Shown: one piece after another, positions 20,446-28,559 of the stretch
How positions within the stretch are numbered: position 1 is the first letter of the stretch
Layout: each line of letters begins with the position of its first letter
Assembly: GCA_003604985.1 (NCBI GenBank)
Contig: QZIW01000041.1
Location: forward strand, 1 to 35,680
Source: Ammonifex sp.
GTDB taxonomy: Bacteria; Bacillota; Desulfotomaculia; Desulfotomaculales; Ammonificaceae
Reading direction: 5' to 3'
DNA: 35,680 bases
Made by a program: the position numbers and the translations under genes
Notes under the pieces: model-generated
The model's input: only the letters and a program-made list of their open reading frames with translations
Told to the model about the DNA's origin: nothing
Database searches by the model: none

Positions 20446-21999
20446 GTGAGCTTTTTTGAACCAGGCGAACAACAGTTGCGCGTCTATATCATTTTCGGAG
20501 ATTACACAGACAAGCTCTGCCGGTTCTTAAGTACGAAGTACGAAATAGCCGGCTCGGACCGCACCGTCGAAGCGGCGGTCGCCGCCGCCAAAAGTTTCCC
20601 ACAGCCGCCCGACGTGTTTCTGGTTTTAGGCTCGGCGCTTACTTCCGGGCTGGTCGGAGGAAGGATAGACCACGGGGCGGCTTTGGTCCAGAACCTCAAA
20701 GATCTCAGAAAGTCTTGCCCGACGAGCCGGGTGGTGGTCGTGCTTTCCCTCTCGGTAAGCGAATCTCTTGTCCAGGAGATAGCGAAGCTCGGCATTTACG
20801 ATGTCCACCGCGCGGAGGAAGTTCAGGTCGGCGAATTGATTTACTTCATCGACAACCCAAAGAACTTCGGGGACTTCGACGTGGACGTGAGGGCCGCGGG
20901 GAAGCTGAGCCAAGTTATAGTTCGGGAGCCCGACCCCGCGAAGGCGTCCTGGAAAGACCGCTTCCAGAGGGTCTTTAAAGTTTTTTCTCCCGGCTACGGA
21001 CCGAAGGAATTTCTTCCAAAGGCCCGGTTGGAAGTGGCCAGGCCCCAGATTGCCGTTGCGGTGGGCCTGTCGCTCCCCGGGATCCCCGCCGTCGAAGCTC
21101 CTCCGGCTTCTGCCGCAATAGTTTTCTTTGCTCCGGACAAGGCCGATCCCTCCCTTCTCCCGCCGGGGGCAAAGGGCTGCATCGTCGGGTCCGACGCGGC
21201 GGCCTGGCGGAAGGCGGCGCTCACGGGGTTGCCGGTGGTCTCTCAGGAAAAAGCCGCAACTTTAGCCCCTGTCTCCAGGGCCGCTTCCTGCACGGTAGTC
21301 TACTCTTCCTCCACAGCGGTCGGCAAGACCTCCGTGGCGTTCACCCTGGCGGCCCTCCTGGCGAAAGAAAGGCGGGTGTGCCTGGTGGACACCGACTCCG
21401 GCAAGCCCACCCTGACCCACCTTGTAACGGGGCAGTACGATACCGCGGGCAGCCTGGAGACGCCCTTCTCCACCAAATGGGGGTTCAGTTTTGTGCCGAA
21501 CGCGCCCGACGAAACCAGCGTCCAGGAGGCTAAAGAGGCCGTCGGGCGGCTTCTTGCGAAGTACGATGAGGTCGTGGTCGACTGCCCCGGGCGCTTGAAC
21601 CTGCTGCCCTATATGGAAGCGTTTCTCCGCAAAGCCGACAGGGTTCTGCTTGTTTCCGACTGCACCAACAGGTCGGTGGCGGCGGTGCGGAACTTCGCCG
21701 TGGGCGGTATGCGCGAACTGGGCATTGCCGACAAGACCCTCTTGGTGGTGAACAGAAAAGAAGCCAGGCCCTTCCTGAAGCCGAAGGAAGTGGCCGAAAG
21801 AGTGGGGATGCCCCTACACTTGGAGTTGCCCCACGATGCTTTAGTGGAACGGATGTTTGAGGAGCGGCAGCCCTTGACGCATTTCAAGACGAAGAAACCT
21901 TCGCCGTTCCTTGCGGCTGTTGAAAAGTTGCTGGAAAACAAAAAGGAAGGTGGCGCAAAACATGTTCAATCTAGTGTACCAACCAATAGTCCAGGCTAA
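20446..21999 (+). CDS. CpaE/TadZ-like protein 1 (receiver-like domain + ParA-type ATPase)
   Basis: A protein of about 517 residues. GTG 20446 or TTG 20476 are plausible starts (LRVYIIFGDYTDKLCRFL begins the receiver-like domain); the frame is open further upstream through the structured RNA, which I regard as non-coding. The C-terminal half is a SIMIBI ATPase: SSSTAVGKTSVAFTLAALLA (Walker A with lysine), CLVDTDSGKPTLTHLV, EVVVDCPG and VLLVSDCTNRS. CpaE/TadZ proteins position Flp/Tad pilus machinery at the pole or membrane. First gene of the tad operon, overlapping the EAL gene by 38 bases. Confidence 0.75.
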   Translation: MSFFEPGEQQLRVYIIFGDYTDKLCRFLSTKYEIAGSDRTVEAAVAAAKSFPQPPDVFLVLGSALTSGLVGGRIDHGAALVQNLKDLRKSCPTSRVVVVLSLSVSESLVQEIAKLGIYDVHRAEEVQVGELIYFIDNPKNFGDFDVDVRAAGKLSQVIVREPDPAKASWKDRFQRVFKVFSPGYGPKEFLPKARLEVARPQIAVAVGLSLPGIPAVEAPPASAAIVFFAPDKADPSLLPPGAKGCIVGSDAAAWRKAALTGLPVVSQEKAATLAPVSRAASCTVVYSSSTAVGKTSVAFTLAALLAKERRVCLVDTDSGKPTLTHLVTGQYDTAGSLETPFSTKWGFSFVPNAPDETSVQEAKEAVGRLLAKYDEVVVDCPGRLNLLPYMEAFLRKADRVLLVSDCTNRSVAAVRNFAVGGMRELGIADKTLLVVNRKEARPFLKPKEVAERVGMPLHLELPHDALVERMFEERQPLTHFKTKKPSPFLAAVEKLLENKKEGGAKHVQSSVPTNSPG

Positions 22000-22672
22000 G
22001 ACACAGCAGGTGATAGGGTACGAGGCGCTGCTCAGGCACCCGGAACACCGCTCCCCGGTGGAAGCGATAGAGGAGGCCCGGAAGCAGGGCACGTTGGTCT
22101 TCCTGGAGGCGGCCATTTTGGAAAGGGCCGCGCGGGACGTTTTCAGGACAAACGCCCGTCTCTGGTGGAACCTCACCTGGGACAACTTCGGCAACCCCGC
22201 TTTCGTGCCCAGGGTGGTCAAGAAGCTTGCGGAAACGGGAACGCACCCGTCGCAGGTGGTCGTCGAACTCTCCGAAAGGTCTTTGGTCGAGCAGGGGGCC
22301 TTTTTGGAGGCCCTGGAAAGGTGGGTCTACGACGGCTTCGGCGTGGCCCTGGACGATTTCGGCACGGGCGGCTCAAACCTGGCCCTGCTCCTAGGGCCCA
22401 TCAGGCCCCACGCCGTCAAGTTCGACCGGGCGCTGTGCGCCGGCGCGTCGGCCGACGAGGACAGGGGCCGGTTTTTGGTTTCCCAGATAAAAGAAGTATG
22501 GAGGCTCAACATCGACGTGGTCGTGGAGGGTATCGAGACGCGGGAAGACCTGGCCTTCTTCCGGGCGCTCTCCGTCCCGGTGGGGATACAGGGGTTCGTT
22601 TTCGGCTACCCCGCGATGTTTTCGGTGCTCCAAAACACCGAAGGGGAGTGGTTGAGAATTGCTTGCCGGTAA
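21962..22672 (+). CDS. EAL-domain cyclic-di-GMP phosphodiesterase in the tad operon
   Basis: A 236-residue stand-alone EAL domain from ATG 21962 with AAGGAAGGTGG upstream. Key motifs are present: YEALLR (EAL), WNLTWDNF with the metal-binding Asn, ELSER, ALDDFGTGGSNL (loop 6), VKFDRAL (catalytic Lys), VVEGIET and GIQGFVFGYP. The set suggests an active enzyme that linearises cyclic-di-GMP, although GG replaces the usual GY in loop 6. There is no membrane or sensory domain, so control may come through its operon partners. Overlaps of 38 and 14 bases tie it to the CpaE-like genes on both sides. Confidence 0.85.
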   Translation: MFNLVYQPIVQAKTQQVIGYEALLRHPEHRSPVEAIEEARKQGTLVFLEAAILERAARDVFRTNARLWWNLTWDNFGNPAFVPRVVKKLAETGTHPSQVVVELSERSLVEQGAFLEALERWVYDGFGVALDDFGTGGSNLALLLGPIRPHAVKFDRALCAGASADEDRGRFLVSQIKEVWRLNIDVVVEGIETREDLAFFRALSVPVGIQGFVFGYPAMFSVLQNTEGEWLRIACR

Positions 22673-23831
22673 GAGAATCCTGTTCGTGCTGAAAAACCCG
22701 CCCGCGGAGCGGTGGCTCGCGGGCCGCTGCAGCGGCGCTGACGTAAAGTTCGACGACCTTCCCGAAGGGTGGTCGCCGGACGCCGTGGTGGTCGTGGGGC
22801 GGTCTCCCGCCGGCGGGGTTGACGACCCGGCCGCGGTGGTGGAGCAGGCGCTCTCCAAGGGGGACAACCCGGTCTGCCTCGTCGTGTCCGGGCATGCCTC
22901 GGCGCTGGAGCGCAGGCTGCATCTGTTGGGTGTCCCGGAGGAGTGCGTCGTCTGGGCCAACGGTGCGGGCGTGCGCCCGTCCGAGGTGCTGAAGAAGCTG
23001 GGGGAGGCGGTAGAGAAGGACCTCCGCCCCGAGCCGGTGGTATTCGCGTTCCCCGGAGAAGAGCCGCTCCTGCACGCGGGCGCTCCGGAGAAAACGGCGC
23101 CTTTGGCCCCGCGGGAAGCGCCGGCTTCTCTCGCGGCGAAAGCCTTCCGTGGCGGCGAAGCCCCCGTGAACTGGAGCGCGCTGGCCCCGCACCGCGACAA
23201 GATCGTGGTCGTTACCGGCTCCGGAACGGGGGTCGGCCGTACGACACTGGCGGCTGCCCTGGCGACTCATGCTTTTTCCTTGGAGGAGAAGGTCGCAGCG
23301 GTGGACCTCGACCCTTCTCCCGAACTTGCGCTGCATTTACAGCGCCCTCAGCTTCTCCCGGTGCGCGAGGACGGGTTGGAGCGGTGGCTGCGCGGGCGGT
23401 CGCGCTACGGCAGCTTTTATGCCCCCGACGGAGCTTCCGATCTCGATCTTTTTGTCCTTCTCGGCGTGCTGGCCAGCCGGGGCGAGACGCTGGTGGTCGA
23501 CGCCCCCCTCGGTTTTGCCCCCTGGGACGAGTTCGCCAGGGTGGTCTTCGTGGTGGGCAGCGACCTGAGGGCCCTGGACGGCGCGAAAGGGAAGATACCC
23601 GCCGGGGCCGTCGTCGTGGCCTCGCGTGTCCAACCGGCGGACGCCAACGTCTGGCCGGGAGTGGTCGAGGACGCGCTCGGCGTGAAGCCCGCCGCGGTCC
23701 TCGTTGAAGATCCCGAGGGCTGCCGGGCGGCGGGAGCCAGGTTCGCGCCGGCGACCGAGTCCCCCGGCAGCACCATGCTGGCAAGGGCAATCGGAGAGCT
23801 GGCCCCGCTGATTTTTGGAAAGGGGAGGTAG
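22659..23831 (+). CDS. CpaE/TadZ-like protein 2, altered Walker A
   Basis: A 390-residue protein from TTG 22659, overlapping the EAL gene. Residues 1-150 form a degenerate receiver-like domain (VLKNPP, AVVVVGRSP, CLVVSG). Residues about 185-390 are a ParA/MinD-type fold: VVVTGSGTGVGRTTLAAALA, where arginine replaces the key lysine of GKT, then VAAVDLDPSPELAL and LVVDAPLG. ATP hydrolysis may be lost, suggesting a structural partner for the other two copies. Confidence 0.65.
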   Translation: MLAGKRILFVLKNPPAERWLAGRCSGADVKFDDLPEGWSPDAVVVVGRSPAGGVDDPAAVVEQALSKGDNPVCLVVSGHASALERRLHLLGVPEECVVWANGAGVRPSEVLKKLGEAVEKDLRPEPVVFAFPGEEPLLHAGAPEKTAPLAPREAPASLAAKAFRGGEAPVNWSALAPHRDKIVVVTGSGTGVGRTTLAAALATHAFSLEEKVAAVDLDPSPELALHLQRPQLLPVREDGLERWLRGRSRYGSFYAPDGASDLDLFVLLGVLASRGETLVVDAPLGFAPWDEFARVVFVVGSDLRALDGAKGKIPAGAVVVASRVQPADANVWPGVVEDALGVKPAAVLVEDPEGCRAAGARFAPATESPGSTMLARAIGELAPLIFGKGR

Positions 23832-23839
23832 TAAGAAAA

Positions 23840-24487
23840 GTGAAGCACAGGCTGTTTTTCACCGCCGCGGCGGTTTTTGCTTTTATTGCAGGAATGGCTG
23901 CCGTGGTCCTGGTCAACACCTACTTGAAGACGACCGGGATTGTGGTGGCCGCCCGGGACCTGGACGCCAACGTGGTGCTCACACAGAAGGACGTCCGGCT
24001 CGAAACCGTCTCTGCCAGAGTAGTCGGGCGCGGTGTTCTCAAAGACCTTTCCGGGGTAGTCGGCAAGGTAACGGACCGCCCGCTCCCGGGAGGCGTCCCG
24101 ATAACGTTCGGCTACTTGAGACATCCCCTTGCGGCCGGCGCCGCCGGAAGGCTGAGCAGCTACCCGGGTACGGTGGCGGTCTCGCTGCCGGCTAGCCCGG
24201 ACGTCACCGTTGGGGGATCGGTGAAGCCCGGCGACAAGGTGACCGTTTACGCGCTTTACAAAGCGGGGGCTCCGGCGGCTCAGGGCTCTACGGTCCCGTC
24301 GGGCTCCGTCGTTGAGCTCGCCGTGGACGTGCCCCTCCTGAGCGTTCCTTCCGCTTCTCCCAGCCAGGTAGCGTCGAACGCCGTGACGCTCGCGGCCGCG
24401 CCGGAGCAGGCTTCCCGTATCCTGGCGGCGAGGGCCGCGGGCGCGGAGATCGCGTGTGTCCTCCTCCCCGCCAGAAAGGAGGAGTAG
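23840..24487 (+). CDS. cpaB: CpaB/RcpC-like Flp pilus assembly protein
   Basis: A 215-residue protein from GTG 23840. An N-terminal membrane anchor (residues 5-27) is followed by an SAF domain (VVAARDLDANVVLTQKDVRL) and the CpaB/RcpC core (SLPASPDVTVGGSVKPGDKV, then AVDVPLLSV and the final LLPARKEE). CpaB proteins sit at the membrane or wall of Tad systems and in Gram-negatives support the secretin. Here no secretin gene exists, consistent with a Gram-positive host. Gaps of 8 and 3 bases to neighbours. Confidence 0.75.
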   Translation: MKHRLFFTAAAVFAFIAGMAAVVLVNTYLKTTGIVVAARDLDANVVLTQKDVRLETVSARVVGRGVLKDLSGVVGKVTDRPLPGGVPITFGYLRHPLAAGAAGRLSSYPGTVAVSLPASPDVTVGGSVKPGDKVTVYALYKAGAPAAQGSTVPSGSVVELAVDVPLLSVPSASPSQVASNAVTLAAAPEQASRILAARAAGAEIACVLLPARKEE

Positions 24488-24490
24488 CCG

Positions 24491-25774
24491 GTGGCATTCT
24501 TAGTCTTCGGCGACCGGGAGTTCCCAGACCGCTTCCTCAAGGCCGGCCTGCCCGTGGTGGGTGTGGCCCACGACACGGCCAGCGCCCTCGGTCACCTGAA
24601 AGCCTCCACTGCGGAGGACGTGGTGGTGGGGTTTCCCGGGTTCGAGGGGGAGGAGTTCGCGTTCCACGCAGCGGAGCTCTACCGCGACCGCCGATTCTAC
24701 CTGGCGTGCGACAGGCCCACGGCGGAGCTGTGGGCGCGCGCCGCGGCCCTGGGCGTCCAGCTCGTCAGCAGGAGAACGGCAGTTGAGGATGTCCGCCGGG
24801 CGGCCACTTCCCCGCGCGGGTCTCTGACCAACAGGGAGAGCGTTGACCCGGAAGTCCTGACCGAGGCCGACGCCGAGTACCAGACCGCGAAGGCTATCGC
24901 CCTGCGGACGCTCAAGCACCAGAGGATAGCTGTCTACTGCCCCTCCGGCGGCAAGGGCAAAACCGCGATCACGGCCAGCCTCGCGACCGTCGCCGCTGCC
25001 TGGACGAAGAGAAAAGGGCTCGAGTACAAGGTCTGCGTGGTCGAGGGAGCGCCGCCTACTCAACAGCAGTCGATCTGGGACTGGCTGCAGGTGCCCGAGA
25101 CCGTGCCGGTGGACATCACCGCCTGGGGGAAAACAGAGGGCCTGCCCGGGTGGGACGCGGTGGAAAGGCTGCTGGTCAACGTGGGAAGCGTTTCCCGCGT
25201 CAGTGACCTGGTGAACCTCTACTTTCTTCCCCCGCCCAGGAACCTGGCCGACGTGGTGAGCGGAGAGACCATGCTCAGGGTACTGGGCATCCTTGACCAG
25301 TATTTCGACCTGGTGGTGGTCGACCTCCCTCCCGATTTGCGCTACAACGCCGCGCTGGTGGCCGTGCAGACCTCCCCGGTCGTGCTGCTCGTCGTGACAC
25401 CGGAGAGGCCTGTCGTCAAGCAGTGTCAAACCGTGGTAAACCAGGCCCCGCGGCTTCAGATCAACCTCTCCGCGCTCCGGCTGGCGCTCAACTGCCCGCA
25501 CAGCCCGGCCGCGGTCTCCTTAGACCCCCGGAAGTACTCGGAGGCTCTGGGGGGGATACCGGCGATAGGCCCGGTGATCCCCCACGACCCGGACCTTGTG
25601 GCGCTTTTAAATAAAGGGGGGCTGCCGCCGGTCCTGGCGAAGCCCGACGGCCCATTCGGGCGCGCCATGTGGCAGTTGACCGGCGCAGTCCTGGGGCATG
25701 AGATCTTCCAGGGGGTCGAGAAGCGCCGCAGATCGCTCCTCGCATTCCTCAAGAGGAGGCTTGCCGCACAGTGA
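24491..25774 (+). CDS. CpaE/TadZ-like protein 3 (ParA-type ATPase)
   Basis: A 427-residue protein from GTG 24491, AGGAGG upstream. Residues 1-115 are a shortened receiver-like region (FLVFGDREFPDRFL). The ATPase begins near residue 150: AVYCPSGGKGKTAITASLA (deviant Walker A with lysines), CVVEGAPP, VVVDLPPDL (Walker B-like) and VLLVVTPERP. It overlaps tadA by 4 bases. It is the most ParA-like of the three and so the likeliest active membrane or polar positioning ATPase. Confidence 0.7.
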   Translation: MAFLVFGDREFPDRFLKAGLPVVGVAHDTASALGHLKASTAEDVVVGFPGFEGEEFAFHAAELYRDRRFYLACDRPTAELWARAAALGVQLVSRRTAVEDVRRAATSPRGSLTNRESVDPEVLTEADAEYQTAKAIALRTLKHQRIAVYCPSGGKGKTAITASLATVAAAWTKRKGLEYKVCVVEGAPPTQQQSIWDWLQVPETVPVDITAWGKTEGLPGWDAVERLLVNVGSVSRVSDLVNLYFLPPPRNLADVVSGETMLRVLGILDQYFDLVVVDLPPDLRYNAALVAVQTSPVVLLVVTPERPVVKQCQTVVNQAPRLQINLSALRLALNCPHSPAAVSLDPRKYSEALGGIPAIGPVIPHDPDLVALLNKGGLPPVLAKPDGPFGRAMWQLTGAVLGHEIFQGVEKRRRSLLAFLKRRLAAQ

Positions 25775-27045
25775 AGCACGAAGAGGCTTTAATCCAGACA
25801 CTCTTGAGCGGACACGCTTTCGTGGAGCACGACGCCGGGGCGGCGGAGGCCCTGCGGGTCCGCGTGCTGGACCGCGTCCGGAGGGAGAGCCCCCTGGCGC
25901 TGAAAGACCCCCGGAGACACGAAGGGTACCTCAGGACGGTCGCCCACCTGGAGTCCGACGCACGCCCCGACCTCATAGAGAGCGTGGTGCAGGACATCCT
26001 TGGCTACGGGCCCCTGCAGCGGTTTATCTACCCCGATCGGGAAGAAGACCGGGGTATTACCGAAGTAATGGTCACGGGCTACAACTTGGTCTACGTGGAG
26101 AGGCACGGCGTAATGGAAGAATCTACCGTGCGCTTCAGGGACGAAGATCACCTGTGTTCGGTCATCCAAAAGATCATAATGTCCTGCGGGCGCAGGATCG
26201 ACGAGTCCTGTCCCGAACAGGACGCGCAGCTCCCCGACGGCTCCCGCGTGAACGCGGCGATCCCGCCCATAGCGGCGAAGGGGGCCACGATGACCGTCCG
26301 GCGGTTCCCCGACCCCCTCGCCGTGGCCGATTTGGTCGCGTGCGGCGCCCTGACGCCCGAGGCCGCCGCCTTCCTGCGCAGGACGGTAGCGGAGGGGCTC
26401 AACGTCGTCGTGACCGGCGGTATGGGAAGCGGCAAGACCACGGTGCTGAACGCCCTGACCGACTTCATTACCGAGGCCCACGGTCCGGCGGCGTCGTTGG
26501 TGGTCTTCGAGGACGTGCTGGAGCTCCAGCCGCGGCACAAGAACACCCGCCACTTTCTGAGCCGCCCGCCGGGCCTCGACGGCACCGGGGGGATAAGCCT
26601 TTCGGACCTATCGCGGAAGATGCTGATGCGTTTGAGGCCGAACTTCATCGTCCTGGGCGAGTGCAGGGGCAGGGAGGCTTACGACGTAGTGACGGCGATG
26701 TGTATGGGCCACCCGGCAATGACCACCTTCCACGCCATAGATGCGGCGGACGCTGTTCTCAGGCGCTTCCCCGGGATGATCGTGATGTCGGACGAGGGGA
26801 AGGCGGAGGGGCGGCTTGCGGCGCTGGAACGGGTGGCCACGGCGGTGGACGTAGTGGTCCACTGCGCTAAAGTGACAGCCGGCGGCAAGAGTGAACGCAG
26901 GGTCGTCCAGGTCGCGGAAGTCCTGTCCAAAGAGACCTCCGACGGACAGGTGCCCGACCCACGGACGCTTTTCCAGTTCCGGGACGGGAGATTGGAGCAA
27001 GTCGCGAGCCCGAAAGTTTTTGCGAAAAAGAAGCTCCTGTTTTAG
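25771..27045 (+). CDS. tadA: TadA/CpaF-type secretion ATPase
   Basis: A 424-residue protein from GTG 25771. Conserved elements of the CpaF/VirB11 family: ILGYGPLQRFIYPD and ITEVMVTGYNLVYVERHG in the N-terminal domain, SCPEQDAQLPDGSRVNAAIPP, Walker A VVTGGMGSGKTTVLNAL, the Asp box VVFEDVLELQP, Walker B MRLRPNFIVLGECRG, and the His box GHPAMTTFHAIDA. It powers pilin assembly at the membrane. After it the operon is interrupted by a parB module, and the platform genes resume at 29420. Confidence 0.9.
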   Translation: MKHEEALIQTLLSGHAFVEHDAGAAEALRVRVLDRVRRESPLALKDPRRHEGYLRTVAHLESDARPDLIESVVQDILGYGPLQRFIYPDREEDRGITEVMVTGYNLVYVERHGVMEESTVRFRDEDHLCSVIQKIIMSCGRRIDESCPEQDAQLPDGSRVNAAIPPIAAKGATMTVRRFPDPLAVADLVACGALTPEAAAFLRRTVAEGLNVVVTGGMGSGKTTVLNALTDFITEAHGPAASLVVFEDVLELQPRHKNTRHFLSRPPGLDGTGGISLSDLSRKMLMRLRPNFIVLGECRGREAYDVVTAMCMGHPAMTTFHAIDAADAVLRRFPGMIVMSDEGKAEGRLAALERVATAVDVVVHCAKVTAGGKSERRVVQVAEVLSKETSDGQVPDPRTLFQFRDGRLEQVASPKVFAKKKLLF

Positions 27046-27061
27046 TTAAAAGCCGCAATGG

Positions 27062-27120
27062 GATAATTTGCGATCAAACACCGGGGTTTCCCGGTTTTTC
27101 TTTTTCAGGAGGTGGTTGCG
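27062..27120 (+). promoter_or_regulatory. Hairpin/T-run/SD leader (copy 4) with upstream GATAAT
   Basis: GATAAT at 27062-27067 and TTTGCGATCA match the sequence before copy 2. CCGGG-GTTT-CCCGG (27081-27094), a T-rich tract and CAGGAGGTG follow, leading to the TTG start at 27121. It also functions as the only terminator-like structure after tadA. Confidence 0.55.
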
Positions 27121-27201
27121 TTGAAAGTCCTGCTCTTCTACTACCGCGGTAAAGCCAAAGACCTGCTCGCCGCCATAGAGGCGGCAAGGCGTGCGCATTA
27201 G
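27121..27201 (+). CDS. 26-residue microprotein, copy C
   Basis: A TTG start follows CAGGAGGTG. The sequence MKVLLFYYRGKAKDLLAAIE then AARRAH differs from copy B by two residues but by six additional silent codon changes. It ends 18 bases before the palindrome and 71 bases before the parB2 start. The conserved placement next to both parB-like genes suggests it works with or regulates them. No known relative recognised. Confidence 0.65.
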   Translation: MKVLLFYYRGKAKDLLAAIEAARRAH

Positions 27202-27219
27202 AGAGCGTTTGCTTCGACC

Positions 27220-27235
27220 GCGCACGCGCGTGCGC
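27220..27235 (+). promoter_or_regulatory. 16-bp perfect palindrome GCGCACGCGCGTGCGC (copy 3)
   Basis: Identical to the palindrome at 8469 and, like it, preceded by TTCGACC, ending 37 bases before the parB2 start. Here it is followed by TTTTTC, so it could also act as a terminator hairpin; the other copies lack the T-run, which favours a DNA-binding site. Confidence 0.55.
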
Positions 27236-27272
27236 TTTTTCAGAAACCTTTTCCCGAAAGGAGATGATGTCC

Positions 27273-28559
27273 TTGCCTAACGAAGTCCCTATTTCTCTTT
27301 TAAAGTCCCACCCCAAGAACATGGAATACTTCTCTGAACCTGCGCCCGAAGAGTACGAAGCCCTGAAAAAGAGCATCGCTTTGGAAGGCGTCCGCGATCC
27401 ACTGAAGGTAACTCCCGACTACACGGTGGTCGCAGGCCATGTTCGGCTGGAGATCGCGAAGGAGCTGGGCCTGGAGAAGGTTCCCGTCCAGATCATCGAC
27501 GGCGATCCCAAGTACCTGGAGTACCTGCTTATTGCCGACAACGAAGAAAGGCGGGTGTGTCAGAACCCGATCAAGAAAGCGAAGCGAGCGGAGTTCCTGA
27601 AACGGTACTGGGGAGTGCGGCAAGGAAGCGCAAACCCCAAAGGAACGGCGGTTCCTCGTCAGGTTGAAAATCTACCTGACGATAAGAAAACTCTGTCCAA
27701 TGTTGCTGAGGCTATCGGAGAAAGCCTCTTTAGCACGAAGCAGCTTCTCAAACTCAACGACCTAATCCCATTTCTCCAGGAGCTTGTCTCCCAAGGCAAG
27801 TTTTCCCAGACGGCGGCCCACTCTTTGGCTTTCTTGCCTCCGGAAGAACAAAAGCAGCTACTCGAAGCCCTCGGTGAATCCGGCGTCTGCGGCCTCTCCG
27901 TAAAAGAAGCCCAGGAACTCCGCCGTCAGGTTGAGGCTGCCCGCAAAGAACGGGACGCCTTGGCCGAAAAGCTGGCCGAAGCACAGGAACGGGAACGTAA
28001 TACTGAACGCCGGATCGCTTCTATTCGCCAGCAAGTGGAAGATATAGAGGCTGAGATCGCTGAGAAGGTCGGCCGGCAGTACGAGGAAAAGATGCGGGAA
28101 AAACTGGCTGAACTTCAACGACAGACAGTTTCGCTCAAGACGGAAAAGGACGAGGCGCAGCGATCCATTACTTCGCTTAAAGCAAAGATTAAAGAATTGG
28201 AAAGCGCTCCACCTAAAGTCGTGGAAAAAGTCGTAGAAAAAGTTCCAGAGGATTATCAGCGGATCAAGAAAGACCTGGAGGTAAAAAGCAACGAACTGCT
28301 GGCCCTCACGCGTTCCCAGTTGCTACAAAAAGACCGCTACAAGATCCACGACATGTTTTCTGACTTGGTTCAAGCCCTCGGAAAACACATGAAGCGGATC
28401 GAACTGGAGATTAGTAAACACCCCGGCGATCCCGATATCTATAAAGACGCGACGGAATGCGCCACCCTCCTTGAAAAAAGCGCCGGCGAGATCAGGCGCT
28501 GGGTTAGCCCGAGAGGGGGTGTCGTGATTGAAGCCGACTTTACCACCCGATCCGTTTAA
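27273..28559 (+). CDS. ParB-like protein 2
   Basis: A 428-residue protein. TTG 27273 aligns with the ParB1 start (both begin with PNEVPI) and keeps the GAAAGGAG spacing; in-frame ATGs at 27264 and 27267 sit too close. The ParB/Srx domain (HPKNMEYFSEP, GVRDPLKVTPDYTVVAGHVR, LLIADNEERRVC) and HTH region are nearly the same as ParB1, then the coiled coil diverges and the C-terminal 80 residues (…DRYKIHDMFSDLVQALGKHM…) are unrelated to ParB1. It overlaps the next gene by 32 bases. Lying inside the tad operon, it is probably a transposed or duplicated module. Confidence 0.8.
   Translation: MPNEVPISLLKSHPKNMEYFSEPAPEEYEALKKSIALEGVRDPLKVTPDYTVVAGHVRLEIAKELGLEKVPVQIIDGDPKYLEYLLIADNEERRVCQNPIKKAKRAEFLKRYWGVRQGSANPKGTAVPRQVENLPDDKKTLSNVAEAIGESLFSTKQLLKLNDLIPFLQELVSQGKFSQTAAHSLAFLPPEEQKQLLEALGESGVCGLSVKEAQELRRQVEAARKERDALAEKLAEAQERERNTERRIASIRQQVEDIEAEIAEKVGRQYEEKMREKLAELQRQTVSLKTEKDEAQRSITSLKAKIKELESAPPKVVEKVVEKVPEDYQRIKKDLEVKSNELLALTRSQLLQKDRYKIHDMFSDLVQALGKHMKRIELEISKHPGDPDIYKDATECATLLEKSAGEIRRWVSPRGGVVIEADFTTRSV

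Noticed and set aside
27220-27240. Palindrome as a simple terminator
   Set aside because: Only this copy is followed by a T-run; the identical palindrome at 8469 and the variant at 4756 are not, so a shared DNA-binding role fits better.
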